From Rhodospirillaceae bacterium (GTDB lineage Bacteria > Pseudomonadota > Alphaproteobacteria > Bin65), in assembly GCA_009840595.1 (NCBI GenBank), contig VXNK01000154.1, forward strand, positions 3,643 to 39,146: a stretch of DNA of 35,504 bases, given 5' to 3'. Each line of letters begins with the position of its first letter. The stretch's first letter is position 1. The notes below the pieces were generated by a model. That model saw only the letters and a list, made by a program, of their open reading frames with translations, was not told where the DNA came from and made no database searches. Positions 23,276 to 33,912 of this stretch are shown here, in pieces. The translations under genes and the position numbers were made by a program.

Positions 23276-24517
23276 TCAGGTCACGGCGCCGCGGGCGTGG
23301 AAGCGCGGCTGGTTCCAGCGGCCGCTGTCCATGATATCCGCCAGAACGTCCACCGCATCCCAGATATCGACATATCGGGTGTAGAGCGGCGTGAAGCCGA
23401 AACGCAGGATGTCCGGCGCGCGGAAGTCGCCGATGACGTGGCCGTCGATCAGCGCCTGCATGATCGGGAAGCCGTCGGGATGGGCGAAGCTGACCTGGCT
23501 GCCCCGGGTGGCGTCGCGCGGCGAGGCCAGCCGGAAACCGTGGCCGGCGCAGCGGCTTTCCACAAGTTCGATGAACAGGTCGCCGAGCGCGAGCGACTTG
23601 GCGCGGACGGCGGCCATGTCGAGATCGGCCATGGTATCGAGGCTGGCTTCGAGGGCGGCGAGGCTGAGGACCGGCGGCGTACCGCACAGGTTGCGCGCGA
23701 TGCCCTCGGCCGGCGCGTAGGACCAGTCGAAATCGAAGGGCGCGGCGTGGCCCATCCAGCCGGAGAGCGGCGGCCGGATACGGTCCTGAAGCCGTTCGGC
23801 GATGAACAGGAAAGCCGGCGCACCGGGGCCGCCGTTGAGGTATTTGTAGCCGCATCCCACCGCGAGGTCGGCATCGGCGCCGTTGAGGTCGACCGGCACC
23901 GCGCCGGCGCTGTGCGCCAGGTCCCACAGCACCAGGGCGCCGGCGTCATGTGCCTTTCGGGTTACCGCCGCCATATCGTGCATACGCCCGCTGCGGTAAT
24001 CGATATGGGTCAGCATGACGGCGGCGACATCGTCCCGGATCGCGCCGTCTAGTTCCGAGTCGCGCTCGATCAGGCGCAGTTCGTGGCCGCGGCCGAGCAT
24101 CCCGGTCAGGCCCTGGGCGATGTAGAGGTCGGTCGGGAAGTTGCCCTTCTCCGAAACGATGACCCTGCGCTCCGGCCGTTCGGCCAGCGCGGCGGCGAGC
24201 AGCTTGAACAGGTTGACGGAGGTCGAATCCGCGCAGACGACCTCCTCCGGTTTTGCACCGATGAACGGTGCGAGCTTGGCGCCGCAGCGCCGCGGCATGT
24301 GGTACCAGTCGTGGGCGTTCCAGCTCTTGATCAGGTCGAGGCCCCACTGGTCCTCGATCAGCTTTCGGATGCGGTCCCCGGTGATCCGGGGCAGGGCGCC
24401 CAGCGAGTTGCCGTCGAGATAGATCAGGCCGTCGGGCAGGTCGAAACGCTCGCGCACCCGCGCCAGCGGGTCGTCGGCGTCGCGCTCCAGCAGGTCTTCT
24501 CGCGTCAGGGTCGTCAT
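23276..24517 (-). CDS. kynU: Kynureninase
   Basis: The 413-residue PLP enzyme matches kynureninase throughout. It hydrolyses kynurenine to anthranilate and alanine in tryptophan breakdown. Blocks are YLDGNSLGALP near the N-terminus, NAHDWYHMPRRCGAKLAPFIGA and ADSTSVNLFKLL. The PLP segment has D199 in VLWDLAHSAGAVPVDLN and Lys225 in GCGYKYLNGGPGAP. IRPPLSGWMGH and LRFGFTPLYTRYVDIWDAVD complete the pattern. Length is normal. No kynA or kynB is in the window. The downstream liv operon on the same strand suggests uptake of an aromatic amino acid or related compound, but that is an inference from position. Confidence 0.95.
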   Translation of the reverse strand: MTTLTREDLLERDADDPLARVRERFDLPDGLIYLDGNSLGALPRITGDRIRKLIEDQWGLDLIKSWNAHDWYHMPRRCGAKLAPFIGAKPEEVVCADSTSVNLFKLLAAALAERPERRVIVSEKGNFPTDLYIAQGLTGMLGRGHELRLIERDSELDGAIRDDVAAVMLTHIDYRSGRMHDMAAVTRKAHDAGALVLWDLAHSAGAVPVDLNGADADLAVGCGYKYLNGGPGAPAFLFIAERLQDRIRPPLSGWMGHAAPFDFDWSYAPAEGIARNLCGTPPVLSLAALEASLDTMADLDMAAVRAKSLALGDLFIELVESRCAGHGFRLASPRDATRGSQVSFAHPDGFPIMQALIDGHVIGDFRAPDILRFGFTPLYTRYVDIWDAVDVLADIMDSGRWNQPRFHARGAVT

Positions 24518-24702
24518 CGCACCGTCTGCCCTTCGGTCCGGTTACCCGGTTTCGGCCGGGCCGGCAGCATAACGCGGCAGGGCAGTCGTCGGAACCGTAT
24601 AAGGCCGCCCGGTTCGACGGGCGCCCGCCTTGCTTCCGCCGTTGCCGGACATACCGTAGGAAGAGCCCCTGGAAGCGCTCTGGAGCAACGGCGACGAAAT
24701 CC

Positions 24703-25332
24703 ATGCAACCCGCAAGCCCCGACCCTGCAACCGTCGGCGTGCTGCTCGCCGGCGGCCGGGCGCGCCGGATGGGCGGCGGCGACAAATGCCTGCGCCCGCT
24801 CGCCGGACGGCCGCTGCTCGCCCACGCCATCGAACGGGTCGCGCCGCAGGTCGGCCGGCTGGTCCTGAACGCCAACGACGACCCCGGCCGTTTCGCCGCC
24901 TTCGGCCTGCCGGTCGCCGCCGATCTGGTGCCCGGCCGGCCCGGCCCGCTCGCCGGCGTGCTGACCGGCATGGCCTGGGCCGCGGCCAACGCGCCGGAGG
25001 CGGGCTGGGTGCTGACGGTGGCGACCGACGCGCCGTTCCTGCCGGCGGATCTGGCCGGGCGGCTCCATGCCGCGGTGCGGCGGGACGGCGCCGACATGGC
25101 CTGCGCGGCCTCCGGCGGGCGGCATCACCCGGTCATCGGCCTGTGGCCGGTCGGCCTGCGCGATGCGCTCGAAACCGCGCTGTGCGACGAGGGAATAACG
25201 AAGGTCGACCGATGGACGGCGCGCTACAGGCTGGCCGTCGCCGATTTCGATCCCGGCCCGCCGGACCCCTTCTTCAACGCCAACCGCCCGGAAGACCTGG
25301 AAACGGCGGAGAAATTGCTGGCGGGCGGTTGA
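24703..25332 (+). CDS. mobA: Molybdenum cofactor guanylyltransferase MobA
   Basis: The 209-residue protein starts with the nucleotide-binding block VGVLLAGGRARRMGGGDK. RPLLAHAIERVAPQ, a GRPGPLAGVLTGM segment, TDAPFLPADL and HHPVIGLWPV match MobA. The enzyme attaches GMP to molybdopterin to form the dinucleotide cofactor used by DMSO-reductase-family enzymes. Other MobA/MocA-like nucleotidyltransferases share this fold, but the GGRARRMGGGDK and FFNANRPEDLETAE blocks favour MobA. Length is normal. It is divergent from kynU with 185 nt between starts, and no other cofactor gene is adjacent. Confidence 0.92.
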   Translation: MQPASPDPATVGVLLAGGRARRMGGGDKCLRPLAGRPLLAHAIERVAPQVGRLVLNANDDPGRFAAFGLPVAADLVPGRPGPLAGVLTGMAWAAANAPEAGWVLTVATDAPFLPADLAGRLHAAVRRDGADMACAASGGRHHPVIGLWPVGLRDALETALCDEGITKVDRWTARYRLAVADFDPGPPDPFFNANRPEDLETAEKLLAGG

Positions 25333-25353
25333 GGCCGGCGCCGCCGCGGAATT

Positions 25354-25430
25354 TCAGGCAAGCGGATTGACCCAGCGCAGGCCGGGCGTGGATTTGAACG
25401 GGGCGGCATGCCCGCTCCGGCAGCGATCAC
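25354..25430 (-). pseudogene. Probable scar of a VapC-type (PIN) toxin gene
   Basis: A GTG codon at 25430 overlaps the antitoxin stop in a GTGA arrangement, as in vapBC operons. Reading from it gives only V-I-A before family similarity is lost. Fifty-odd bases further, another frame ends PFKSTPGLRWVNPLA and stops at 25354. This resembles the usual VapC C-terminus (a F-x-GLRWxNPL pattern). I infer an internal deletion that removed most of the toxin gene, leaving its two ends in different frames. Confidence 0.4.
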
Positions 25431-25687
25431 CGGTCGAGCTGTCGGGCGATGTGCTCTGCTTCGATCTCGTCGACGAGTCGATTGAGCCGGTCGACATCGA
25501 CGCCCGGCCTGAAGCCGAAGGCGTGGGCTTCGACCGCGTAGCGCGGGGCTCTGCGCGGTTCGCCCTCTACACCCAGACCGGCGCGCAACGCGTCGTTCAC
25601 GACGGCTTTCATGCTTCGGCCGGTCCGCCGGATTTCGCGCCTAAGAAGTTCCTCGACGTCCGGGTCGATGGTCAGTGCGGTTCGCAT
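25427..25687 (-). CDS. VapB-like ribbon-helix-helix antitoxin, orphan
   Basis: The 86-residue protein begins MRTALTIDPDVEELLRREIRRTG, the beta-strand and helix of a ribbon-helix-helix DNA-binding fold. It continues with KAVVNDALRAGL, typical of VapB antitoxins paired with PIN-domain toxins. The acidic, flexible C-terminus would bind a toxin. ATG 25687 is chosen over an in-frame TTG 9 nt upstream because the strand starts there. No intact toxin gene follows; the next 75 nt hold only a probable VapC scar. The antitoxin may now be a stand-alone repressor or neutralise a toxin elsewhere. Confidence 0.75.
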   Translation of the reverse strand: MRTALTIDPDVEELLRREIRRTGRSMKAVVNDALRAGLGVEGEPRRAPRYAVEAHAFGFRPGVDVDRLNRLVDEIEAEHIARQLDR

Positions 25688-25793
25688 GGGAGGCAATTGG
25701 GTGTGCGCATTGTCGATGTCGAGATGTACGGGATCGCAAAGGCATTTTGTGCCCCCGTCTCGAAGGACGCCGGAGCCGCAAGGCCGATTCGGC

Positions 25794-26867
25794 TTACGAC
25801 AGCCGGACCCGCAGCAACTCCAGAGGCCCCGAAGCCGCGCCTATGCGGAAGGGCATATCCTTCGGCAGGGTGAAGCAGTCTCCTGCCGCCAGGTCCCCGG
25901 CCTCCCCGCCGTCGACGGCGAGGCTCATGCCGCCGTCGAGCACGAAATGGAACAGGAATTCGCCGGCATGGCGGGTCGTAACGTCGATGTCTTCCGACGC
26001 CTGCCGAAGCACCGCGACCTCCGCCAGGCCGCCGGTCGCCGCCGCGATGCCGAGGTCGCGCGCCTCGAACCCGGCGAGGTCCGCCGGGGCCCAGCCGGCC
26101 TCCCCGGCCCGGTGCAGGACGAAGCGCTGGCCGCCGAAATCCCGCTCCGGCAGGTGCCGGCCGGTCGGCAGGGGCAGGTCGTGGTCGAGCAGGGTCATGT
26201 GTTCGGCCGGGCAGCCGATCTCGATGACTTCCAGCCCGTCCGAGCATTCCAGCACCCGGTGGCGGATCTCCGGCGGCTGGAGCACGCAATCGCCCGGCCC
26301 CATGACGAAGGGCTCGCCCTGGTCCTCGTAGACCAGCCGCACCCAGCCCTTGTAATTGTAGATCATCTGGAAGCGGATCTTGTGGAAATGGACGTTGTCC
26401 GGCACCGGTCCGCCGTCCGGGATACGGATATGGGAGGCGATGAACCGGCCGCCCTCGCGCTCCGGGATCAGGTCGCGGTAGAGCATCCCGGCCCGGCCGA
26501 CGCCCCAGCCGCCCCCGTCGTCTCCGCCGTTCATCCGGCAGACGGTCAGCCTCTGGTCGAGCGGCGGCAGGTCGAGCGGCGGGTCGGCCTCGACCACCGT
26601 CACCGCCGCGCCGTTGGGCGCCGTGACCTCGCGGGCGCCATCCAGCAGCGCCGCCGGATCGGCGCTGACGATGCGCAGGGCGGGCGGCGGACCCTCGGCG
26701 TCGCGGTCGAGCCGCAGCCGCAGCCCGTAGCCGGACAGGCTGGCGATCGCCGGATCGTCGGCCGGATGGATGGCGTCGAGCCGGAAGCCCAGGGTCTCCC
26801 GGAAGAAGGCGAGCGTGGCGTCGAAATCCCGGCTGGGCAATATGACTTCCGCGGTCGGTGTCGTCAT
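25794..26867 (-). CDS. VOC-domain plus double-cupin protein
   Basis: The 357-residue protein has three parts. Residues about 5-115 form a VOC (glyoxalase-like) domain beginning AEVILPSRDFDATLAFFRETLGF. Residues about 155-245 form a cupin with a HFHKIRFQMIYNYKGWVRLVYE core and a GPGDCVLQPPEIRHRV block. The last 60 or so residues form a second cupin (AGEFLFHFVLDGG, then LAAGDCFTLPKDMPFRI). Metal-ligand candidates are the histidines in HFHK and HRV. No named family with an assigned reaction comes to mind. The start at ATG 26867 is preceded by a strong purine-rich ribosome-binding site, GGGGAAAAAGG. A 26-bp inverted repeat lies about 36 nt upstream. Confidence 0.8.
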   Translation of the reverse strand: MTTPTAEVILPSRDFDATLAFFRETLGFRLDAIHPADDPAIASLSGYGLRLRLDRDAEGPPPALRIVSADPAALLDGAREVTAPNGAAVTVVEADPPLDLPPLDQRLTVCRMNGGDDGGGWGVGRAGMLYRDLIPEREGGRFIASHIRIPDGGPVPDNVHFHKIRFQMIYNYKGWVRLVYEDQGEPFVMGPGDCVLQPPEIRHRVLECSDGLEVIEIGCPAEHMTLLDHDLPLPTGRHLPERDFGGQRFVLHRAGEAGWAPADLAGFEARDLGIAAATGGLAEVAVLRQASEDIDVTTRHAGEFLFHFVLDGGMSLAVDGGEAGDLAAGDCFTLPKDMPFRIGAASGPLELLRVRLS

Positions 26868-26903
26868 GATGTGCCTTTTTCCCCAAAGCATATTTGTTGT
26901 CCA

Positions 26904-26929
26904 ATAATGGGCTATATCGCCCGCATTAT
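26904..26929. promoter_or_regulatory. 26-bp inverted repeat, candidate operator of the VOC-cupin gene
   Basis: ATAATG (26904-26909) and CATTAT (26924-26929) form exact inverted arms around a 14-nt spacer. The spacer contains GGGC and a near-complementary GCCC. The site is about 37 nt upstream of the VOC-cupin ATG. No regulator gene is adjacent. Confidence 0.4.
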
Positions 26930-27074
26930 CTATTCGCCTTCGTCGGGCAAGCGTATCGAAGCGAATTTGCTGTCCTGTATGATCGCACCTGTCTCGCTCC
27001 CCCGGATACCTGGCGAAATCCCCTTTCCGGTAGAGTGTACGAAAGACCGCAACCTCTCTTCCGGTCGAACGCGA

Positions 27075-27103
27075 TTGATATTTCCGGCAGGCAAGCCTAG
27101 ATT
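27075..27103 (+). promoter_or_regulatory. Sigma-70-like promoter upstream of the twin hairpins
   Basis: TTGATA (27075-27080) and TAGATT (27098-27103) are separated by exactly 17 nt. This is among the best promoter matches in the window. Transcription would begin near 27110 and run directly into two hairpins. Confidence 0.55.
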
Positions 27104-27109
27104 GCAGGC

Positions 27110-27169
27110 AACACCCCTTGCGGTTTCGACCGCAGGGCGCGGGGCCTCTTCGGAGGCCCCTGCTTTTTT
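27110..27169 (+). ncRNA. About 60-nt twin-hairpin RNA, small RNA or attenuating leader
   Basis: Two hairpins follow the predicted start. Hairpin 1 pairs CCTTGCGGT (27116-27124) with ACCGCAGGG (27129-27137). Hairpin 2 pairs GGGGCCTC (27141-27148) with GAGGCCCC (27153-27160). Both close with a TTCG tetraloop. A T-tract (27164-27169) follows. The RNA could be an independent short transcript, or the leader of the NYN gene, whose ATG begins only 12 nt later. I did not find an obvious alternative antiterminator pairing. Confidence 0.45.
27141..27169 (+). terminator. Intrinsic terminator just before the NYN gene
   Basis: A perfect 8-bp GC stem (27141-27148 with 27153-27160) with a TTCG loop is followed by TGCTTTTTT. 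It is a textbook intrinsic terminator on the plus strand. No plus-strand gene ends upstream within about 1.8 kb, so it must serve the short transcript from 27110 or act on the following gene. Confidence 0.8.
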
Positions 27170-27181
27170 GGGCGAACCCGG

Positions 27182-27805
27182 ATGCGCACGTTCGTTTATG
27201 TGGACGGCTTCAACCTCTACTACGGCGCCCTCAAGGGTACGCCGTGGAGGTGGCTGGACCCGGTTGCGCTATTCGAAAAGGTTCTGCAGCCGCAGCACGA
27301 AATCGTCGCCGTCAAGTACTTTACCGCAAGGGTCTCGGGAACGACCGGCGACCCGTCGAAACCACAGCGTCAGGACGCATATCTCCGCGCTATGCAGCGC
27401 TTCCGGCCCGAAGTAGAGGTGTTTTTCGGGCACTTCCTGAGCCATACGGTGCGCATGCCGCTGGCAAATCCGACGGGGAAACGGCGCTCCGCCGAAGTCG
27501 TAAGGACGGAGGAAAAGGGCTCGGACGTAAACCTTGCCGTCCATCTCCTGAACGACGGGTGGCTGGACCTTTACGATTCTGCGGTCGTGGTAAGCAATGA
27601 CAGCGATTTGGCGGAGGCCATGCGCCTCGTGAAGCGGCACCGCGGGAAGCAAATCGGTCTGGTGACGCCAGGGAACAGGGGGCCGTCGCGCCAACTCCTG
27701 GCCTATGCCGACTTCGCGCGGCGCATCCGGGCTAACGGTCTACGACATTCGCAACTGCCGAATCCAATCCCCGGAACGAATATTCGGAAACCTGCGAACT
27801 GGTAA
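27182..27805 (+). CDS. NYN (PIN-like) domain ribonuclease-type protein
   Basis: The 207-residue protein fits the NYN/LabA-DUF88 family of PIN-like, metal-dependent nucleases. It opens with FVYVDGFNLYYGALKG (Asp8). It carries EEKGSDVNLAVHLL and VVVSNDSDLAEAMRLV, the acidic residues expected to bind metal, and an IGLVTPG segment. Such proteins are predicted RNases in RNA processing or in phage defence. Length fits the family. There is no clear Shine-Dalgarno sequence, since the ATG follows the terminator T-tract by only 12 nt. Expression may therefore be attenuated, or start from within the hairpin region. The C-terminal 25 residues look unconserved. Confidence 0.85.
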   Translation: MRTFVYVDGFNLYYGALKGTPWRWLDPVALFEKVLQPQHEIVAVKYFTARVSGTTGDPSKPQRQDAYLRAMQRFRPEVEVFFGHFLSHTVRMPLANPTGKRRSAEVVRTEEKGSDVNLAVHLLNDGWLDLYDSAVVVSNDSDLAEAMRLVKRHRGKQIGLVTPGNRGPSRQLLAYADFARRIRANGLRHSQLPNPIPGTNIRKPANW

Positions 27806-27821
27806 GCGCCGACGGGCCGGC

Positions 27822-28907
27822 CTATCCGGCGAGTCCGGCGGCGGCCTGTCGCGCGACCCGGTCCGCCGTTTCCCAGATCATGGCCTTCCATTCCGGCGTG
27901 TCGCCGTAGAAGGCGTCGCGAATCTGCCGCTTGATCGCCCTGCCCTCGTCCGACTCCGGATCGCCATAGAGATGGAGCCAGTTGTCGGCGCGCAGGGCCT
28001 CGAGAACCTCGGGCAGGGTCTGGGTGCCGTATTCCAGCGCGACGCTCGTCACCTCGGTTTCCCGGGCGATGCCGTCGAATGCGTTCTCCACCGAGCCGGT
28101 CACGACGGCGGACAGGCTGTCGTTCCTTTCCGGGGACTTGACCTCGTCGCCATACCAGAGGCGCGCGCGCTCGGCGCCGGCCCCCTCGACGCTGATGATT
28201 TCGCAGGCGCCATAGTCGCCGAGCCCGGTGTGGAAATCCAGATGGGCAACCCGTTCCGCGCCGCGGCAATGATCCACGACGATCGCCCGCCAGGTCCGCG
28301 CCGACCAGCAAAGCGTCCGGCCGCCGAAGAACAGGCCGTCGGGAAAATCGTACTGGCCGCCGCTCACCGCCTCCTGGAAGGCGAACATGCCGTGCTCCTT
28401 GATATAGGCTGCGATGGCGGCGTCGGCTTCCGCCCGGCCGGGCCCGTGCCAGTCGCGCGGCGTCAGCCAGGCGTGGATGTCGGCATAGGCCGGATTGGCC
28501 GGATGGCCGGCGCCGTGATCGAGGTTGTTCCGGTTGAGGTCGATATTGTCTTCCGTCACCCGGCGCAGCCAGGCGAAGCCGTAGGGATTGAGGGCGTGGA
28601 CGAGGAGCAGGGCGCAGCCGTCGGGCAGCAGGCCGAACGCGCCGGTCTCCAGCATCCCGATCTGGCAGCCGGACCCGCAGAAGCCCTCGACGCCATGGGT
28701 GCCGGACGAAACGATCAGCACCTTTGCAGCCCTGTCCGGCGCCGGGCCGAGCCGCGCGATATCGGTCGTGAGATCGTCGCCGTCCGGCTGCCGGGCGTCG
28801 GGGTTGCGGTACGCGGCAAGCGCCGCGCCGGCCCGTTCCGCCGCTGCGCGAAATTTCGCGCGCGCTTCGGCGTAGTCGGCGGCAAACCAGGATTCGGGCT
28901 GCTCCAT
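27822..28907 (-). CDS. M14-like metallopeptidase (DUF2817 family)
   Basis: A 361-residue protein of the DUF2817 group within the zinc carboxypeptidase-like M14 superfamily. The zinc-ligand segment is SSGTHGVEGF (H71, E74). Later blocks are LVHALNPYGFAWLRRVTEDN, IDLNRNNLDH and HLDFHTGLGDYG, whose histidines supply the third ligand. A VALEYGT glutamate near the C-terminus may be the catalytic base. No signal peptide is seen, so it probably acts in the cytoplasm on peptides or amino-acid conjugates. It is convergent with the NYN gene, 16 nt apart. Confidence 0.87.
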   Translation of the reverse strand: MEQPESWFAADYAEARAKFRAAAERAGAALAAYRNPDARQPDGDDLTTDIARLGPAPDRAAKVLIVSSGTHGVEGFCGSGCQIGMLETGAFGLLPDGCALLLVHALNPYGFAWLRRVTEDNIDLNRNNLDHGAGHPANPAYADIHAWLTPRDWHGPGRAEADAAIAAYIKEHGMFAFQEAVSGGQYDFPDGLFFGGRTLCWSARTWRAIVVDHCRGAERVAHLDFHTGLGDYGACEIISVEGAGAERARLWYGDEVKSPERNDSLSAVVTGSVENAFDGIARETEVTSVALEYGTQTLPEVLEALRADNWLHLYGDPESDEGRAIKRQIRDAFYGDTPEWKAMIWETADRVARQAAAGLAG

Positions 28908-29006
28908 CTCGTCCCGGATGTGCTAGTCTGGTGCGTTCGAGGCGGCGCACTGTAGGGCCTGACCGGCCCGGCGCTCAATGGCCGCCGCGGCAATGGGCAG
29001 TGATCG

Positions 29007-29939
29007 ATGGACGCAGACGGACCGGTGCGGCGGAAATCCGACCATCGCGATGTCGTCGGCCGGCTGGACCGGGAACAGCGGCGGGAGCTCCTGCAACGCT
29101 CCGACCGCAAGGGCCTCGCCCATCTTGCCGGCCACCTGGCGATGCTCGCCGTCACCGGCACCCTGATTGCGCTTGAGGCGCCGGGCTGGCCGGTCCTGCT
29201 GCTGCCCCACGGGATCCTGCTGGTCTTCCTGTTCTGCCTGCAGCACGAGGCGGTGCACAAGACGCCGTTCCGCAGCGCCTGGCTGAACGCGGCGGCGGGC
29301 TGGGGAACCGGTCTCGTCAACCTGCTGCCGCCGGTCTGGTTCCATCATTTCCACATGGACCATCACCGCTACACCCACGATCCCGAACGCGACCCGGAAC
29401 TGGCCCGGCCGCTGCCGGCGTCGAAGGCCGGCCTGGCCTGGCTGATTGCCGGCGGCCCGTACTGGACCAGCCAGATTCGCACGCTGCTGGTCAACGCCGC
29501 CGGCCGCAACCGCGACGGCTTCGTGCCGCCGTCCGCGCGCGCTGCGGTGGCCTGGGAGGCCCGGTCGTTCCTCGCCGCATACCTCGCCGCCGCCGGATTA
29601 TCGGTCCTGGCCGGCAGCGCCGCCCTGCTGTGGCTCTGGGTCCTGCCCGCGCTGCTCGGCCAGCCCTTCCTGCGCGTCTACCTGCTCGCCGAGCACACCG
29701 GCTGCCCGCATGTCGCGAACATGCTCGAGAACACCCGCACGACCTTCACGAACCGGCTGGTGCGTTTCATCGCCTGGAACATGCCCTACCATGTCGAGCA
29801 CCATGCCTATCCGGCCGTGCCGTTTCACCGGCTGCCGGCGTTCCACATGGTTCTGCGCGGACATCTGAGCGTAACGGCGGACGGCTACCGGGCGGCAACC
29901 CGGGCCACGACCGGCGCGATCCTGCGCGGCGAGGCGTAA
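29007..29939 (+). CDS. Membrane fatty acid desaturase
   Basis: The 310-residue integral-membrane protein has the three histidine boxes of di-iron desaturases: HEAVH (80-84), HHFHMDHHRYTH (113-124) and HVEHH (262-266). These are separated by hydrophobic segments at about 40-75, 90-110 and 195-225. The family inserts double bonds into, or hydroxylates, acyl chains or carotenoid-like substrates. The NMPYHVEHHAYPAVPFHRLP stretch is close to bacterial fatty-acid desaturases. The start at 29007 is an assumption, since the first 35 residues are charged. It lies upstream of secA, on the same strand, 153 nt away. Confidence 0.9.
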   Translation: MDADGPVRRKSDHRDVVGRLDREQRRELLQRSDRKGLAHLAGHLAMLAVTGTLIALEAPGWPVLLLPHGILLVFLFCLQHEAVHKTPFRSAWLNAAAGWGTGLVNLLPPVWFHHFHMDHHRYTHDPERDPELARPLPASKAGLAWLIAGGPYWTSQIRTLLVNAAGRNRDGFVPPSARAAVAWEARSFLAAYLAAAGLSVLAGSAALLWLWVLPALLGQPFLRVYLLAEHTGCPHVANMLENTRTTFTNRLVRFIAWNMPYHVEHHAYPAVPFHRLPAFHMVLRGHLSVTADGYRAATRATTGAILRGEA

Positions 29940-29963
29940 CAGCGGCAGGGGCGGCGCGGTTCG

Positions 29964-29992
29964 TTGACAGCTATGGGCGCCCCCCCTATCTG
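29964..29992 (+). promoter_or_regulatory. Candidate secA promoter
   Basis: A perfect -35 TTGACA (29964-29969), a 17-nt spacer and a TATCTG -10 (29987-29992) lie between the desaturase stop and secA. Transcription from about 29999 gives a leader near 95 nt. Confidence 0.4.
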
Positions 29993-30092
29993 TCCTTAAC
30001 CCGGAATTCATGCAGTTCCCGCGCCTCGATGGCCGCGCTTGCTCCCTTCCCGGAGCGGCCGGCGCGCGCCCGTCGTTTCAGGATCGTCCGCA

Positions 30093-32900
<2,808 letters not shown>

Positions 32901-33066
32901 CCGGGCGCCGTCCTCCTTCGGGACGGCCGTTTCGAGACGGCGCTTCACGAGGCCCTGCCTCGAAGGGCGGCGCCGCCCGCGCGGGCGGGGAGGGCGGCCT
33001 GCGGGCTTGCCATGCGGCCGGCAGGAGTGACAGGATTCGGGGATCCAAGCGGGAAGGAGCCTCGCC
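32901..33066. other. Intergenic region with small GC-rich hairpins
   Basis: The 166 nt after secA contains several short inverted repeats, such as CCGTCC/GGACGG and GCCGT/ACGGC. TTCGAGACGGCGCTTC within it resembles dispersed REP-type sequences common in alphaproteobacterial genomes. No T-tract follows, so an intrinsic terminator is not supported. A ribosome-binding AAGGAG lies just before the ATG at 33067. Confidence 0.4.
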
Positions 33067-33906
33067 ATGATTTCGCGCCGCCGCTTTCTGGCAACCTCGG
33101 CCGCGGCGACGCTGCTGCCCCCGGCGGCCCACGCCGTCGGCGCGCCGATGCCGATCTTCGACGCCCATATCCATTTCAGCCACGATGCGGCGGAGCGCCA
33201 TTCCGTCGCGGACGCGGTCGCCTTTATGGAGAAGGCCGGGCTGAAACGGGCGCTGATTTCGAGTTCGGGCGATGCCGGCACCCGCGCGCTCTACGCCGCC
33301 GCGCCGGATCTCGTCCTGCCCAGCCTGCGCCCCTATCGCCGGCGCGGCGAAATCAGCCGCTGGGTCGACGATCCGACGGTGATCGATTTCCTCGAGGACC
33401 GGCTCAAGCGGTTCCGCTGGGTCGCGGTCGGCGAATTCCATCTGTTCGCCGGCCAGACGGAAAAGGCCGTGCCGCGGCGCATGATCGAACTGGCGCGGCA
33501 GCACAATCTCCTGCTGCACGCCCATTCTGACGCCGGCGCCGTCGACGGGATTTTCGCCCAGTGGCCGGACGCCCGGGTGTTGTGGGCCCATGCCGGGTTC
33601 GCCGGTCCGGAGATCGTTGGACCGATGCTGGAGAAACATCCGAACCTGTGGACCGACCTGGCCTTCCGCAGCGAGCACGCCCATGGCGGACGGGTCGACG
33701 ACGACTGGCGCAGCCTGTTCGCCGCCTTCCCCGACCGGGTCATGGTCGGCACCGACACCTTCACCCCGGAACGCTGGCACTATGTCGTCGAGCACGCCAA
33801 CTGGACCCGGGAGTGGCTGCGCGACCTGCCGCCCGCCCTTGCCGAGAAGATCGCCTGGCGCAATGGCGAGGCGATGATCCGGCCGCACCTGGCGCAGATG
33901 CGCTAG
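33067..33906 (+). CDS. Tat-exported amidohydrolase-family protein
   Basis: The 279-residue protein opens with a twin-arginine signal (SRRRFLATSAAATLLPPAAHA). Cleavage is expected after AHA, about residue 23. The mature part is a metal-dependent TIM-barrel hydrolase of the amidohydrolase_2 type. Metal-ligand candidates are HIH (34-36), LLLHAHSDAG, LWAHAGF and the aspartate in VGTDTF. It would act in the periplasm on an unknown substrate. It has a good ribosome-binding site. A small secreted protein gene starts 6 nt downstream, so the two are probably co-transcribed with the peroxidase region. Confidence 0.85.
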   Translation: MISRRRFLATSAAATLLPPAAHAVGAPMPIFDAHIHFSHDAAERHSVADAVAFMEKAGLKRALISSSGDAGTRALYAAAPDLVLPSLRPYRRRGEISRWVDDPTVIDFLEDRLKRFRWVAVGEFHLFAGQTEKAVPRRMIELARQHNLLLHAHSDAGAVDGIFAQWPDARVLWAHAGFAGPEIVGPMLEKHPNLWTDLAFRSEHAHGGRVDDDWRSLFAAFPDRVMVGTDTFTPERWHYVVEHANWTREWLRDLPPALAEKIAWRNGEAMIRPHLAQMR

Positions 33907-33912
33907 CGCGCG

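Larger units (their letters stand above)
26868..27181. other. Intergenic region with operator-like repeat and hairpin leader
   Basis: This 314-nt gap lies between the divergent VOC-cupin and NYN genes. It holds an inverted repeat near the VOC-cupin start (26904-26929), a sigma-70-like promoter (27075-27103) and two consecutive hairpins ending in a T-tract (27116-27169). I saw no convincing coding frame between 26930 and 27074. Confidence 0.7.

Noticed and set aside
32901..33066. Intrinsic terminator after secA
   Set aside because: Short GC hairpins exist but no T-tract follows any of them.
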